Assembly (NCBI GenBank): GCA_020052095.1
Contig: JAGVPT010000151.1
Coordinates: 1-52,834, forward strand
Direction of reading: 5' to 3'
From: Bacteroidota bacterium
GTDB lineage: Bacteria > Bacteroidota > Ignavibacteria > UBA10030 > UBA8401
DNA length: 52,834 bases
Part shown: positions 32,170 to 40,832 of the stretch, one piece after another
Layout of the letters: the number at the start of each line of letters is the position of its first letter
Position numbering within the stretch: the stretch's first letter is position 1
Notes under the pieces: model-generated
Told to the model about the DNA's origin: nothing
Database searches by the model: none
Seen by the model: only the letters and a program-made list of their open reading frames with translations
Position numbers and translations under genes: made by a program

Positions 32170-32182
32170 TGCGTAACATCAG
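32170..32182. repeat. 13-base word repeated inverted at the right window end
   Basis: TGCGTAACATCAG here is the exact reverse complement of CTGATGTTACGCA at 52740-52752. It lies just before the stop codon of the HMGL-family gene. It may be the end of another dispersed element; the match is short, so the call is tentative. Confidence 0.35.
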
Positions 32183-32185
32183 CTG

Positions 32186-33568
32186 TTAATTTCGGCGATG
32201 TTTTTCGTAGTAGTCCTGCAAATTTGTCTTGACTTGCTCCTCCAACTCTTCATCGGTAATTGAAGACATGCGCCCTTCTTTTTCGTATTGATCCATTACC
32301 CATCGTTGGATCTTCGCGACTTTCGTAATGCTCAGCCGTTCGTCCCCCTTCAATCCCAAAAATTCATTTACCCACAACGCAATGCCATCTGTTCCTGATT
32401 TGTCGGTGATCGACACCCGCGGTGGTCGATTCAGAAGCGCCGTCGTGTCGAAAATATTGTAGATTTGTTCGAATTTCCGTAAGCCGCCTGCATGGATTCC
32501 GGCGCGGGTTGTGTTGAAGTCTTTTCCGACAAACGGATAATTTGTGGGGAGGTGTGTGCCGATGACTTTCTCATAGTACTGAACCATCTCCGTAATGACC
32601 GAGAGATTGATTCCGCTCAGGCTCCCTTTCAGCGCGATGTATTCAACAATCGCCCCTTCGAGAGGGGGATTGCCGCACCGCTCGCCGAATCCGAAAAGTG
32701 TTCCATTCAGTGCGTTGAGTCCGTAGATCCACGCACTCGCTCCGTTGATGTGAACTTTGTGAAAATCGTTGTGACCGTGCCATTCGAGTCGGTCGGGTGA
32801 GATGCCGCATTCGTTGCGGAGCCTCCAGATGAGTTTTGGAATTGAACGCGGTTCGGCAGCGTTAGGGTACGAGAGCCCGAAACCCATCGTGTCGCACAGC
32901 CGGATCTTCACCTTCATGTGCGCCGGCTGATTTTCCGTCAAGCGTTCGAGGCGCTGTACGAACGGAAAGACGAATCCGGGCAGGTCGGCGCGGGTGATAT
33001 CTTCGAGATGGCATCGCGGACGAATCCCGGCTTCAAGGGCGGCTTCCACGACTTCGACGTACTGGTCCATCGCTTGCTGGCGCGTCTGGTTTTGCTTATG
33101 GAAGATGTGGTAATCGGAAGACGAAGTCAGCATTCCGGTTTCTTTCAATCCCATTTCTTTCACGAGCCGGAAGTCGCCTTTGTTTGCGCGAATCCAACCG
33201 GTGATCTCGGGGAACCTCAGATTGAGGCTGCGACACGCATCGATTGTTTCGCGGTCATTCTTCGTATAAAGAAAGAACTCCGACTGACGGATGACACCGT
33301 TCGGTCCGCCGAGACGCGACATCATTTCATACAACTTCACCATGTGTTCTTTCTTGTACGGTGGACGCGCCTGTTGTCCGTCGCGGAATGTCGTATCGGT
33401 GATGTGAATGTCGCGGGTCTTCACTTCGTTTGGGTCGAACTCGACGGTCTTTCCATCGATCGTCTCCTGGATTTTTCCTTCAAACTTGATGAGCGGCGGC
33501 AGGGAGTAGGGAAAGATATTCTCCAGCAAATTCGGCTGTGACACATTCTGCAAAACGTATGTTCTCAT
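32186..33568 (-). CDS. HMGL-like condensing enzyme (isopropylmalate/homocitrate/Re-citrate synthase family)
   Basis: A 460-residue TIM-barrel enzyme of the family that condenses an acyl-CoA with an alpha-keto acid. It has the signature DTTFRDGQQARPPY (Asp58, Arg62, Asp63, Gln65), metal-binding histidines in EWHGHNDFHKV, and NTTRAGIHAGGL in the lid. Its length, without a LeuA-type regulatory domain, and segments such as GGPNGVIRQSEFFLY and ITGWIRANKGDF recall the branch containing Re-citrate synthase of Clostridium kluyveri. That comparison is from memory, so the product (citrate, homocitrate or another) is open. It lies 14 bases downstream of an acyl carrier protein gene. Confidence 0.8.
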   Translation of the reverse strand: MRTYVLQNVSQPNLLENIFPYSLPPLIKFEGKIQETIDGKTVEFDPNEVKTRDIHITDTTFRDGQQARPPYKKEHMVKLYEMMSRLGGPNGVIRQSEFFLYTKNDRETIDACRSLNLRFPEITGWIRANKGDFRLVKEMGLKETGMLTSSSDYHIFHKQNQTRQQAMDQYVEVVEAALEAGIRPRCHLEDITRADLPGFVFPFVQRLERLTENQPAHMKVKIRLCDTMGFGLSYPNAAEPRSIPKLIWRLRNECGISPDRLEWHGHNDFHKVHINGASAWIYGLNALNGTLFGFGERCGNPPLEGAIVEYIALKGSLSGINLSVITEMVQYYEKVIGTHLPTNYPFVGKDFNTTRAGIHAGGLRKFEQIYNIFDTTALLNRPPRVSITDKSGTDGIALWVNEFLGLKGDERLSITKVAKIQRWVMDQYEKEGRMSSITDEELEEQVKTNLQDYYEKHRRN

Positions 33569-33582
33569 GGCTTCAGTCCTTC

Positions 33583-33831
33583 TTATTGTTTGTTGAGTAA
33601 CTTGTCAAAGAAATCAATCGCGCTCCCCACGGATTGGACCTTCAACGCTTCTTCTTCAATTACGGAAACTTCAAACTCTTCTTCGAACGCTGCAACGAGC
33701 TCGATGGATTTCAGAGAATCGGCTCCGAGCTCCATTGCGAAATTGTCCGTTTCCTTAATATCCGCAGCATTCATATTCAACTCTCTCGCAGTGATCTTCA
33801 CAACTTGCTGCGCAATTTCCCTTCGTGTCAT
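33583..33831 (-). CDS. Acyl carrier protein
   Basis: An 82-residue acidic four-helix carrier protein with the phosphopantetheine site GADSLKSIEL (Ser39). It is shorter in similarity to the fatty-acid AcpP than usual (the helix-2 residues are LKSIEL, not LDTVEL), so it is likely a dedicated carrier. It is not in a fab cluster but between the DUF4954 gene and the HMGL-family gene, same strand, close spacing. That suggests that the condensing enzyme or the hexapeptide protein handles an ACP-bound intermediate. Confidence 0.92.
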   Translation of the reverse strand: MTRREIAQQVVKITARELNMNAADIKETDNFAMELGADSLKSIELVAAFEEEFEVSVIEEEALKVQSVGSAIDFFDKLLNKQ

Positions 33832-33865
33832 ACAGTATTCCTTCCACTCCTAGATAGTTACTTTA

Positions 33866-33959
33866 GTTGACCGTTATCTTCACTCTGTTTGAAAATTCAT
33901 TCCTCTGATCTGTGGTGGCCCGAACAGAAGTCCAACGGATTGAAAAGATAACGGTCAAC
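33866..33959. repeat. Inverted pair of RAYT-type palindrome arms
   Basis: GTTGACCGTTATCTT (33866-33880) and its exact reverse complement AAGATAACGGTCAAC (33945-33959) flank a 64-base spacer. The core ACCGTTATC/GATAACGGT is the same as in the palindromes around the RAYT transposase at 49177-49882. The right arm overlaps the stop codon of the DUF4954 gene. Confidence 0.65.
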
Positions 33960-35943
33960 CTGAAGTTGTTAGTTTGTTTTTGAAATGAGTATATCGTTGT
34001 CGGATTTCATTTCCTTCTTTGACGAGCTTTTGGACAACGCTGTTTGTTTCGCTGGAACCGCGGACCGCGGTAAAATCGCGTTCCATTGCCTCATCGGATT
34101 GGTCAATGCCATACCCGATTTTCGCAATCGGACCGAATTCCCGCTTCGAGTCTTCGAGTATCATAGAATGGAAAGAGATGGCCGCTTTCTGCCATTCTTC
34201 GATTGCAGCGAGCGCCTGTTCTTTCGTGATGGCGTCGAGCCGGATGTTGTATTCTTTGAAGAACGTCTCGTACACGTACTGCCACTCGTCGGCGCGGTAA
34301 TTGTCGTACATCGACTGAAATTCCTTGAGCAGATCGTCGTACGATCCGCACGAGCCGCACGCGACCTTCTCTTCGAGTGTAGCAAGACGTTCGCGTGGAG
34401 TTAGCAGACCACAGACGTCCGTCCACTCACCCAATTTTTTCAATCGAGAACGAGGCTTCAGCAATGAGATCGCAGAATTCCAATCGTCCGACTGTTCCAT
34501 CGCATCGGCAATACGTGCGCAGGCCTTGTCATTGAGGTAGCGGGCAATCGCCATCGAGTAATATTTTGCACCTTTGCGGAGGAGCAAACGATTCAGTTGA
34601 AGTCCTCCGTACGTTACATATGCTTTGTCTTTGGACGTTGACTCGCTCAGCGCGATGAGTTCGTCCCTGCCCCGCCGCATTTTTTCCACCGTGTAGGGAG
34701 AAAATACATCGAAGATGATCAAGTCGCGCTTCACCGGCGCTTTGCGGTTGTCGCGCTTGGGCCACTTCTCGCCGTCACGGACGGTACCGACAGAAAACAA
34801 ATTCATGCCGGGGATGATTTTGGAAATTCCTTCTCCCTCTTGAATGTATGAGAACGGAAGATTCGGAGCATCGATATTGGTAAAGTGCTTCCCGATGACG
34901 ACGCTGAAAGCGCCGATGTGACCTTCCAACAGTACATACGAAAACGATCCTGTTTTGCATCCGCGCTCGAAGACTCCTTGATGCACCGGCCCGAGCTTGT
35001 ACATATGATTACTCTGATTCGTTCCGCTCCCCGCATTGTAAAATGAAAAGATACCTGCGATCAGCAGCGTCGACTTGTGATGTGTAACGGTATACGGGCC
35101 CGCAAACAGTGATACTGCCTCGCCGTGAAAACCTTCACAGTTCGCGAAGAAAAGAGAATTCTCTGCCGAGAACTGCTTCCCCATTTTCACCGCTTGCCCG
35201 ACGTACACTTTGTCGAGGATCGCGCCGCTATCGACGCGGGCGCCTTCCGCAAGAATGAACGATTTTGCCTGGACCGCTTCACCGATTTCTGTCGGATGCT
35301 CTTTGCAACTGTTGACAGTCCCATTCTCCAGAGACTGCGCGCCATGGACGTATGCGTGCGCTCCAATATTCACGTTCGTGATCGCGCCGCAATGAACGAT
35401 GCGCGTGTGTGTCCCGATGTGTCCCGGTCCGGAGTGACTCTTCGCTTTCTTCTCGATGATCGTTGAGAGATTGCGAGTAAACGCATCGTTATGCTTCATC
35501 ATCGCCTGAACGTACGCAGTCTGCGCCGTCAGCTCGTTGATAATTTTTGTACCGCGCCCTCCCCCCTCGTTCACGACGTCAAGTTCAACGCCGTTGCCAA
35601 ATGTTGCATCGGCACCGGCAACGATCGAAGCGACGTTTTCGATGAGCGCGTTTTTGTCGATGAAATAGTTCGCAATGGCAGAACCGATATTGGCGATGCG
35701 AACGTCGTCTCCGACCGTGCAATCGGCGATCGCTGCATTGTAAATTCCGCACGGCATCTCCGTCCCGCCGTCAGAAAGAGAACCGCCGTTTTTTCCTACG
35801 GTAACTTTTCCGATGAAGGCGACATTGCGGAAACGAGAGAGGTCACATTGTGGCGAGAGTGTTACGGATTTCCAATTGTGAGCGGTGCATCCTTGCTGAC
35901 TGAGTTTCTTAATTTGCGACAGTGTTACGCGAGTTGATTTCAT
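33955..35943 (-). CDS. DUF4954-type protein with left-handed beta-helix
   Basis: A 662-residue protein; residues 1 to about 440 carry many hexapeptide-like turns ([LIV]GxxxxI: NVAFIGKVTVGKNG, CTVGDDVRIANIGSAIAN, ITNVNIGAHAYVHGA), which form a left-handed beta-helix. The last 200 residues are helical and charged. The whole resembles the uncharacterised family DUF4954 known from Bacteroidota. Hexapeptide folds are typical of acyl- and sugar-nucleotide transferases, but I cannot name a reaction. It is the first gene of an operon with an ACP and an HMGL-type condensing enzyme. An acyltransferase using the neighbouring ACP is a reasonable but untested guess. Confidence 0.8.
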   Translation of the reverse strand: MKSTRVTLSQIKKLSQQGCTAHNWKSVTLSPQCDLSRFRNVAFIGKVTVGKNGGSLSDGGTEMPCGIYNAAIADCTVGDDVRIANIGSAIANYFIDKNALIENVASIVAGADATFGNGVELDVVNEGGGRGTKIINELTAQTAYVQAMMKHNDAFTRNLSTIIEKKAKSHSGPGHIGTHTRIVHCGAITNVNIGAHAYVHGAQSLENGTVNSCKEHPTEIGEAVQAKSFILAEGARVDSGAILDKVYVGQAVKMGKQFSAENSLFFANCEGFHGEAVSLFAGPYTVTHHKSTLLIAGIFSFYNAGSGTNQSNHMYKLGPVHQGVFERGCKTGSFSYVLLEGHIGAFSVVIGKHFTNIDAPNLPFSYIQEGEGISKIIPGMNLFSVGTVRDGEKWPKRDNRKAPVKRDLIIFDVFSPYTVEKMRRGRDELIALSESTSKDKAYVTYGGLQLNRLLLRKGAKYYSMAIARYLNDKACARIADAMEQSDDWNSAISLLKPRSRLKKLGEWTDVCGLLTPRERLATLEEKVACGSCGSYDDLLKEFQSMYDNYRADEWQYVYETFFKEYNIRLDAITKEQALAAIEEWQKAAISFHSMILEDSKREFGPIAKIGYGIDQSDEAMERDFTAVRGSSETNSVVQKLVKEGNEIRQRYTHFKNKLTTSG

Positions 35944-36085
35944 ACATTCTGGTCATTTCAGTTTTCGTTCTTAGCGGTTGGATTGAACGCGCACGTATCT
36001 GCTACGCCACATGATGAAGAGAAAATTGCCGCTGGGAAGTAGAATGTAAGAAGATTGCAGGGCGTGATGCAATTGCGTCGGATTA

Positions 36086-36114
36086 AGTCTACGCAAAGAT
36101 TTAGAAAATGTCAA
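36086..36114 (-). promoter_or_regulatory. Predicted promoter of the DUF4954-ACP-HMGL operon
   Basis: On the minus strand: consensus TTGACA (36109-36114), 17 bases, TAGACT (36086-36091). The leader to the start codon at 35943 would be about 135 bases. The rest of 35944-36206 shows nothing else notable. Confidence 0.6.
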
Positions 36115-36206
36115 GAAGGGCAAAATTTTTGAGCATAATGTGTTTACTCTCGTACACTAACTAAAGATCACGGACTGCAAGAACCGCTTTTTTATTCCCT
36201 AAGTGG

Positions 36207-37028
36207 CTATTGAAATGATCGTTGATGCCGGGCTTCATATAACACTACGGCGCTTGCGCTTCCGACGTTGATGGAATCAACTCCGTTCATCATGGGGATT
36301 GTCACCGCTTCGTCGCAGACCGCGAGAACGGCTTCGGAAATGCCGTTGCCCTCGCTCCCGAACACTACACAGCAGTCACCGGCAAGATCAACCATGCTGA
36401 CGTCCTTGCTTCCTTCCCGCGGATGCGCGGCGATCAACTTGGTGCTGTAGGAAGAGCGGAGAATCGACAATTCCTTTGCAATATCTCTCAATTGCACAAT
36501 CGGCAGAACAAATACATTTCCCATCGAATTCCTCACTGCGCGCCGGAGATACGGGTCGCACGAAGTCTCGCCAACGAGGATCGCCTGCACTCCGAAGGAG
36601 GCACAGTTGCGCACGATGACGCCGAGGTTTTCCGAGTTCATAATTCCGTCGACTGCGGCAAAAAGGAACGGATGGTGCGTTGTCGCGACGATTTTCGCTA
36701 TCGTGGTCCTCTCGGGAATTTCCGCTAACGCCATGATTCCTTTATGCAACGGATAACCGACGATCGTCTCCATCAAGTCCTTATCGGCAATGTAGACTTC
36801 GATAGTCTCGCGACGCGACTGAAGAAGGGATTCGTACACCGCAAACCACTCCTTTGTGAGGAGGATGGATCGGACGCGCAGCGTACTTTCGGCCAAACGA
36901 CGAACGACCTTTTCCCCTTCGGCAATAAAAATGCCCTGCTGTTGGTGATCGATGGGGCGTTTGAGCGTCCGATACGGTTCGAGATCCGCATGGTGAACGC
37001 TTGTAATGTGGTGTAAAAGGAGTGCCAT
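36207..37028 (-). CDS. SpoU/TrmH-family RNA 2'-O-methyltransferase
   Basis: A SPOUT-class enzyme that methylates ribose 2'-OH in rRNA or tRNA. The three family motifs are present: NSENLGVIVRNCASFGVQAIL, VFGSEGNGIS and IPMMNGVDSINVGSASAVVLYE. The N-terminal 90 residues form the L30e-like substrate domain (GIFIAEGEKVVRRLAE). The target base cannot be inferred. I use the ATG at 37028 (273 residues); an extension to a TTG at 37085 has its G-rich site too close to the codon. It is divergent from the next gene. Confidence 0.88.
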   Translation of the reverse strand: MALLLHHITSVHHADLEPYRTLKRPIDHQQQGIFIAEGEKVVRRLAESTLRVRSILLTKEWFAVYESLLQSRRETIEVYIADKDLMETIVGYPLHKGIMALAEIPERTTIAKIVATTHHPFLFAAVDGIMNSENLGVIVRNCASFGVQAILVGETSCDPYLRRAVRNSMGNVFVLPIVQLRDIAKELSILRSSYSTKLIAAHPREGSKDVSMVDLAGDCCVVFGSEGNGISEAVLAVCDEAVTIPMMNGVDSINVGSASAVVLYEARHQRSFQ

Positions 37029-37074
37029 AAGAATACGTGCGCTCTCTTTGGATCGTGCGATGCGGTGAAATTTC

Positions 37075-37103
37075 TTGTTTCTCAAACTCCCAACGACTAT
37101 ATT
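37075..37103 (+). promoter_or_regulatory. Possible promoter of the envelope-protein gene at 37147
   Basis: TTGTTT (37075-37080), 17 bases, TATATT (37098-37103), about 40 bases ahead of the start codon. The -35 is weak. Confidence 0.35.
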
Positions 37104-37146
37104 TTACGTGAAATTTTCATTCTTTCAAAATATTTTGTAGGAATTC

Positions 37147-37992
37147 GTGGAAAAAAAAATCCTCTGCATTCTGATCGCCCTCGTTTGTTCGACCACAGGA
37201 GCGTTCCCGGGCGACAAAGTTGAATTTTCGCTTCTGCCAATGCGTCATCTCATCCCGGTCTGGTCCGCGAACAGCACGGCCCATCGTATTTCGGCTTCAA
37301 AAATCATGGAGAACAACAACTACATCGGAAGCATGGGGGGCGTTTTTCCTCTGATTTCGGCTGCCCAGGAGGAAAAGGTCGTGCAGGTGAGCATCGCAAG
37401 CACTCTTTATACACAGCTTGAGAGGCCGCCAAAGCATTTGCAGGTGATCAATGTCGATTTTTTTGTCGATCTATTCGTCGATGTTAGTTTAAATGAAAAT
37501 CTCGTTCTCAGAAGCGGATTCGGCCATACAAGTCAACATCTCACGGATGACGCTATTGAGATTTTGGGGTACGGCCGCTCGATCAACTACCTTCGCGATT
37601 ACTGCCAGTTATTCGGGATGCTCAAAGCCGAAGCCATCAAAGGATTCGTCTATGGTGGGGCGTACTACAACTACAAATTTAAGACGCAGGCAGCCGGAAA
37701 ATATGATGTACCGGACGACGCGCCCAACCCGATGATCTATGAAATGGGGACTGAGATCACACCGCTTCAAGTGGGAGCATCATCGTTTGTGTATGCGGGA
37801 GTTGACATTAAGTTGAGAGGAGAAGCTAAATTCGGCGCATCTCAAAATTATCAAATTGGAATCAAGCATGTGAACGACCTCGGCCGGACAATTCGATTTG
37901 CATTCAACCATCATGCGGGATTGGAAGAGCGGGGACAATTCTTTGTGTTGCACAATACCTTTAATACCTTCTCGTTGTATTTTGACTTCTAA
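37147..37992 (+). CDS. Putative outer-membrane protein (DUF1207-like)
   Basis: A 281-residue exported protein with a signal peptide (ILCILIALVCSTTGAFPGD). Long stretches of alternating residues such as LVLRSGFGHTSQHLTDDAIE, FVYGGAYYNYKF and IRFAFNHHAG suggest a beta-barrel; the C-terminal residue is Phe (SLYFDF), as in outer-membrane barrels. The GHTSQHL region recalls the DUF1207 family, a comparison made from memory. The start is a GTG at 37147 after GGAATTC. Its function is unknown. It is followed 99 bases later by another envelope protein on the same strand. Confidence 0.65.
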   Translation: MEKKILCILIALVCSTTGAFPGDKVEFSLLPMRHLIPVWSANSTAHRISASKIMENNNYIGSMGGVFPLISAAQEEKVVQVSIASTLYTQLERPPKHLQVINVDFFVDLFVDVSLNENLVLRSGFGHTSQHLTDDAIEILGYGRSINYLRDYCQLFGMLKAEAIKGFVYGGAYYNYKFKTQAAGKYDVPDDAPNPMIYEMGTEITPLQVGASSFVYAGVDIKLRGEAKFGASQNYQIGIKHVNDLGRTIRFAFNHHAGLEERGQFFVLHNTFNTFSLYFDF

Positions 37993-38091
37993 CGGGAGAG
38001 CTTTGATCGCAAAACGTTTGTTTCTCTTCTGAGCCGCGTGGCCGACAGTACAATGTATCGTAACATATCAGACAAGGATGAACACTTTTCA

Positions 38092-38973
38092 ATGAGAAGC
38101 TGGGCGGTATTACTTCTTATTTGCGTTGTTGCATTCTCGGAGCGGGCCGCTTCGCAGGTGGAGGCTCACACCGTGAAAGAAGACGCGACGCATTCGTTCC
38201 TCAGCCGGAAGACCGCAATTACCATCGGCGTCTCGGTCCATTCCGCACTGGCGATCGTTCTGGAATACCGCTGGTGGTGGCGAGGGAACTATCATCCCTT
38301 CCGTTTTGAAGTCGAGGGTTTCTTGAACGACTATAGCCTGGGAGTTGATAAGGTCGGACATTTCTTTACTTCATATTTCTATTTCAACGCGTTGTATCGC
38401 ACGATGAGGTGGGGAGGGTACGATGAATCGACTGCGACCTGGGCAAGCGTTGTCGTACCTGTCCTCTACGCTACATCGCTGGAGATAGGGGACGGCTTTT
38501 CGATATACCAATTTGGTCCCGATGACTTGGTGGCGAATTTCCTCGGCATTGGGTATGGAGTGCTCCAGTTGAAATACCCGATCTTACGGGACTTCAATTT
38601 TAAGTGGAGCTACTATCCCGCCGGGAAGTACGCTGCAAGCCTTGATCATCCGCTCTCAAACGATTACGACGGACACATTTATTGGCTGAGCTTCAGGATG
38701 CATAACCTTTTGCCGGAATCGATGAGTCGATATTGGCCGAAATTCCTGAATCTCGCAATCGGATACGGCGCAAAAAATTCATCGCTGGAATCGACCGGTC
38801 CAATGAAGCGGAAATATGCCATCGCGCTCGACTACAATCTCACCGAATTGCCGCTAACGGGTGAGACGTGGGAGACTGTTAAGAACATCTTCGATCTGCT
38901 CCATTTCCCGGCTCCCGGCGTAAGGAATGTTGAGGGGGAGCGCCCGCAATTCAAGCCATTACTTCTTAATTAA
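38092..38973 (+). CDS. DUF2279-like envelope protein
   Basis: About 293 residues. I choose the ATG at 38092 because it gives a standard signal peptide (SWAVLLLICVVAFSERAASQ); earlier starts at 38038 (GTG) and 38053 would put it 18 or 13 residues inside. The segment VDKVGHFFTSYFYFNALYR and the following ATWASVVVPVLYATSLEIGDG resemble the DUF2279/YfiM family of small predicted lipoproteins, extended here by a C-terminal region with barrel-like strands (AIALDYNLTEL). The role is unknown. It probably shares a transcript with the preceding outer-membrane protein. Confidence 0.7.
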   Translation: MRSWAVLLLICVVAFSERAASQVEAHTVKEDATHSFLSRKTAITIGVSVHSALAIVLEYRWWWRGNYHPFRFEVEGFLNDYSLGVDKVGHFFTSYFYFNALYRTMRWGGYDESTATWASVVVPVLYATSLEIGDGFSIYQFGPDDLVANFLGIGYGVLQLKYPILRDFNFKWSYYPAGKYAASLDHPLSNDYDGHIYWLSFRMHNLLPESMSRYWPKFLNLAIGYGAKNSSLESTGPMKRKYAIALDYNLTELPLTGETWETVKNIFDLLHFPAPGVRNVEGERPQFKPLLLN

Positions 38974-39016
38974 GTAGAATCCCCGACAGAGACATAAAGT
39001 ACTACGCGAGGTATCC

Positions 39017-39045
39017 TTGCCTTCCCCTGCAAAGTTTTGTATATT
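39017..39045 (+). promoter_or_regulatory. Predicted promoter upstream of the tRNA-Arg region
   Basis: TTGCCT (39017-39022), 17 bases, TATATT (39040-39045). The predicted start (about 39052) lies only eight bases before the first tRNA-like 5' fragment (39060) but about 200 bases before the intact tRNA. The original gene may have begun at 39060. Confidence 0.5.
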
Positions 39046-39059
39046 TCACGGCAAATTTC

Positions 39060-39258
39060 GCACCCATTGCTTAATCCTGCAGACAGGTCAGCGTGGTTGA
39101 GCAGAGTTTAATTTCGCCAATCACGAAGTGATGCCTTCGGCAAGTGCGGCGGGATTTCGCGCAGCATATGTGTTCGAAGACTAAGTATGCACCCATAGCT
39201 CAATCCCGCTAAAGAGCGGCGGGATTTCGCTTGACATATGTGCGACAAGTTTAAGTCT
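39060..39258 (+). repeat. Two partial 5' copies of tRNA-Arg with repeated flank
   Basis: GCACCCATTGCTTAAT (39060) and GCACCCATAGCTCAAT (39189) copy the first 16 bases of the intact tRNA at 39259. The stretch before the second copy (39147-39188) and before the intact gene (39217-39258) is also repeated: both have GCGGCGGGATTTCGC, then CATATGTG, then TAAGT. The second unit begins with a hairpin, AATCCCGC paired with GCGGGATT. Nothing after the first 16 tRNA bases is present in the partial copies, so they cannot form a tRNA. Confidence 0.8.
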
Positions 39259-39332
39259 GCACCCATAGCTCAATTGGATAGAGCATCAGACTTCGAATCT
39301 GAGGGTTGGGGGTTCGACTCCCTCTGGGTGCA
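39259..39332 (+). tRNA. tRNA-Arg (anticodon TCG)
   Basis: A complete cloverleaf: acceptor stem GCACCCA with TGGGTGC, discriminator A, D-arm AGCTCAATTGGATAGAGC, anticodon stem TCAGA with TCTGA around loop CTTCGAA, and T-arm GGGGGTTCGACTCCC. The anticodon TCG reads CGA. The 3' CCA is not encoded. It is preceded by two partial copies of its own 5' end. Confidence 0.95.
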
Positions 39333-39490
39333 CTAGATATGCAGAATAACAATTCTCACATAATTGTATTTGGATTTTTCTAAATTGCCAACTACCTATG
39401 TACTGCATGCTCAAGAGTTCAACGATGTCGCGTTGTTGACACGATGAGATAGAGAGGGCAGTTGGAACTATGCAATAGAAAACCGAGTAT

Positions 39491-40774
39491 TTGACCAACA
39501 TTCCCCAAAATACGGCAAAGAGCACTCCAGCGGTGGGTCCCGATAAAACGGCTGCCAAGCAATGCCTGTTATCGGCAGACCGTTTTCTAAAGGAGTCTCG
39601 TTTTCAGGATGCGCGGACAGAAATTGAAAAAGCAAAAAAGTTCGACCCTTCCAATGTGTATGTACTCGCATTCTTAGATCGAATAAACTATTTCGAAGCT
39701 CAGCAAAAGAAAGAGGCGCAAGTTAGCGCAGCGAAAGCTCATCCCTCGCCTGCGCCAGCCGCTCCTTCTCCTCAGCCGCATGCGGCCACTCCTCCGCCTC
39801 ATGCCGCAATTCCACAGCCGGTGAAACCAATTGTTCCGAATGTGCCGAAGCCAGCCCCGGCAACTACCGAAGTTCCGCTCGCGAGTGCTCCGCCGCCGCC
39901 GGTGAAACCGAAAGAGGCGCCCGAGCCCGTGGCTCCAGCGCGATCGGAACACAGGGGTGTTGAGACAACGCTTGAGGAAATGAAGCGCCAGATAGAAATG
40001 CTGACGCATTCATTGGAGCAGGAGAAAAAGGCGCGCGAGGATATGAGCAAGCAACAACTGCAGAGCACCGTGCTGCAATTGCGTACCTCGATGGAGAAGG
40101 CGTGGGCGACCGGTGCTCCGAACGAACAGGAAGAAGAAGCGCTCCATAAACTCGCGATCTCGCTTTCGATACCGGAAAATGTCGAGCTCTCCCTCCGGCG
40201 CGAAGTTAAGCTGAAAATGTACAGCACCGCCGTGAAGGAAGTGATCTCGAAACGGCAGCTCTTGCGAAGTTCTTCATCGACCCTTGAATGGCTGCGCAAA
40301 GTATACCAAGTGTCGATGGAAGAGTATCTTGAGTATGAGACAAAATTCCTGCTGGACCTTGTGGCCGACCAGTACAAAGGAACCTTGCTGTACGTAACGC
40401 CGAACGTGAAAACAAAAGACGAATTGATACCGCGGCTCAAAGCGGCCGGTTATGCAGTTGTGCTCTCAGGAACGCCCGAAGAAGCACTGGAAAAAATTGA
40501 AAAGATTAATCCTAATATCATTTTGTGCCACACGGAATTTTCTCCGGGGAGCCTCAGCGGAGTAAAATTTCTCCACCTGCTTCGCGCAAGCGCCAAATTC
40601 AATTTTATCCCCTTCCTTCTTCTCTGCGAGTCGCCCGAAGTTTCTCAACTGAAGTCGTCCGAGCTTCGCCAGCATGAAGGATTCTTGAAGAAGCCTGTAG
40701 ATGTTGACGAGCTCATGATCGCAATGAACGAAAAGCTTGCTCGTTTCCGTGATTATGTCTCTTCATTAAGCTGA
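39491..40774 (+). CDS. TPR and pseudo-receiver signalling protein
   Basis: A 427-residue protein, mainly cytoplasmic. Residues about 22-70 are a TPR-like helical pair (LLSADRFLKESRFQDARTEIEKAKKFDPSN); 75-150 are a Pro/Ala-rich linker; 155-200 a coiled coil. The final 125 residues have the receiver fold. In that domain the phosphoacceptor is lost: IILCHTEFSP replaces the usual ILLDxxMP, with His where Asp should be, while the Lys-Pro near the end (FLKKPVD) is kept. It should act as a phosphorylation-independent receiver. The start is a TTG at 39491 with a weak ribosome site. It is the first gene of the signalling cluster. Confidence 0.75.
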   Translation: MTNIPQNTAKSTPAVGPDKTAAKQCLLSADRFLKESRFQDARTEIEKAKKFDPSNVYVLAFLDRINYFEAQQKKEAQVSAAKAHPSPAPAAPSPQPHAATPPPHAAIPQPVKPIVPNVPKPAPATTEVPLASAPPPPVKPKEAPEPVAPARSEHRGVETTLEEMKRQIEMLTHSLEQEKKAREDMSKQQLQSTVLQLRTSMEKAWATGAPNEQEEEALHKLAISLSIPENVELSLRREVKLKMYSTAVKEVISKRQLLRSSSSTLEWLRKVYQVSMEEYLEYETKFLLDLVADQYKGTLLYVTPNVKTKDELIPRLKAAGYAVVLSGTPEEALEKIEKINPNIILCHTEFSPGSLSGVKFLHLLRASAKFNFIPFLLLCESPEVSQLKSSELRQHEGFLKKPVDVDELMIAMNEKLARFRDYVSSLS

Positions 40775-40832
40775 TGTCGAGAAGAGAAGGCATTATTGTT
40801 GTTTGCATTTGAAAACTGAAAGGAATGTAAAT

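Noticed and set aside
39286-39558. A 90-codon open frame on the minus strand ending in VHPEGVEPPTLRFEV
   Set aside because: Its end is the reverse complement of the tRNA-Arg gene; such frames are a known annotation artefact of tRNA genes.
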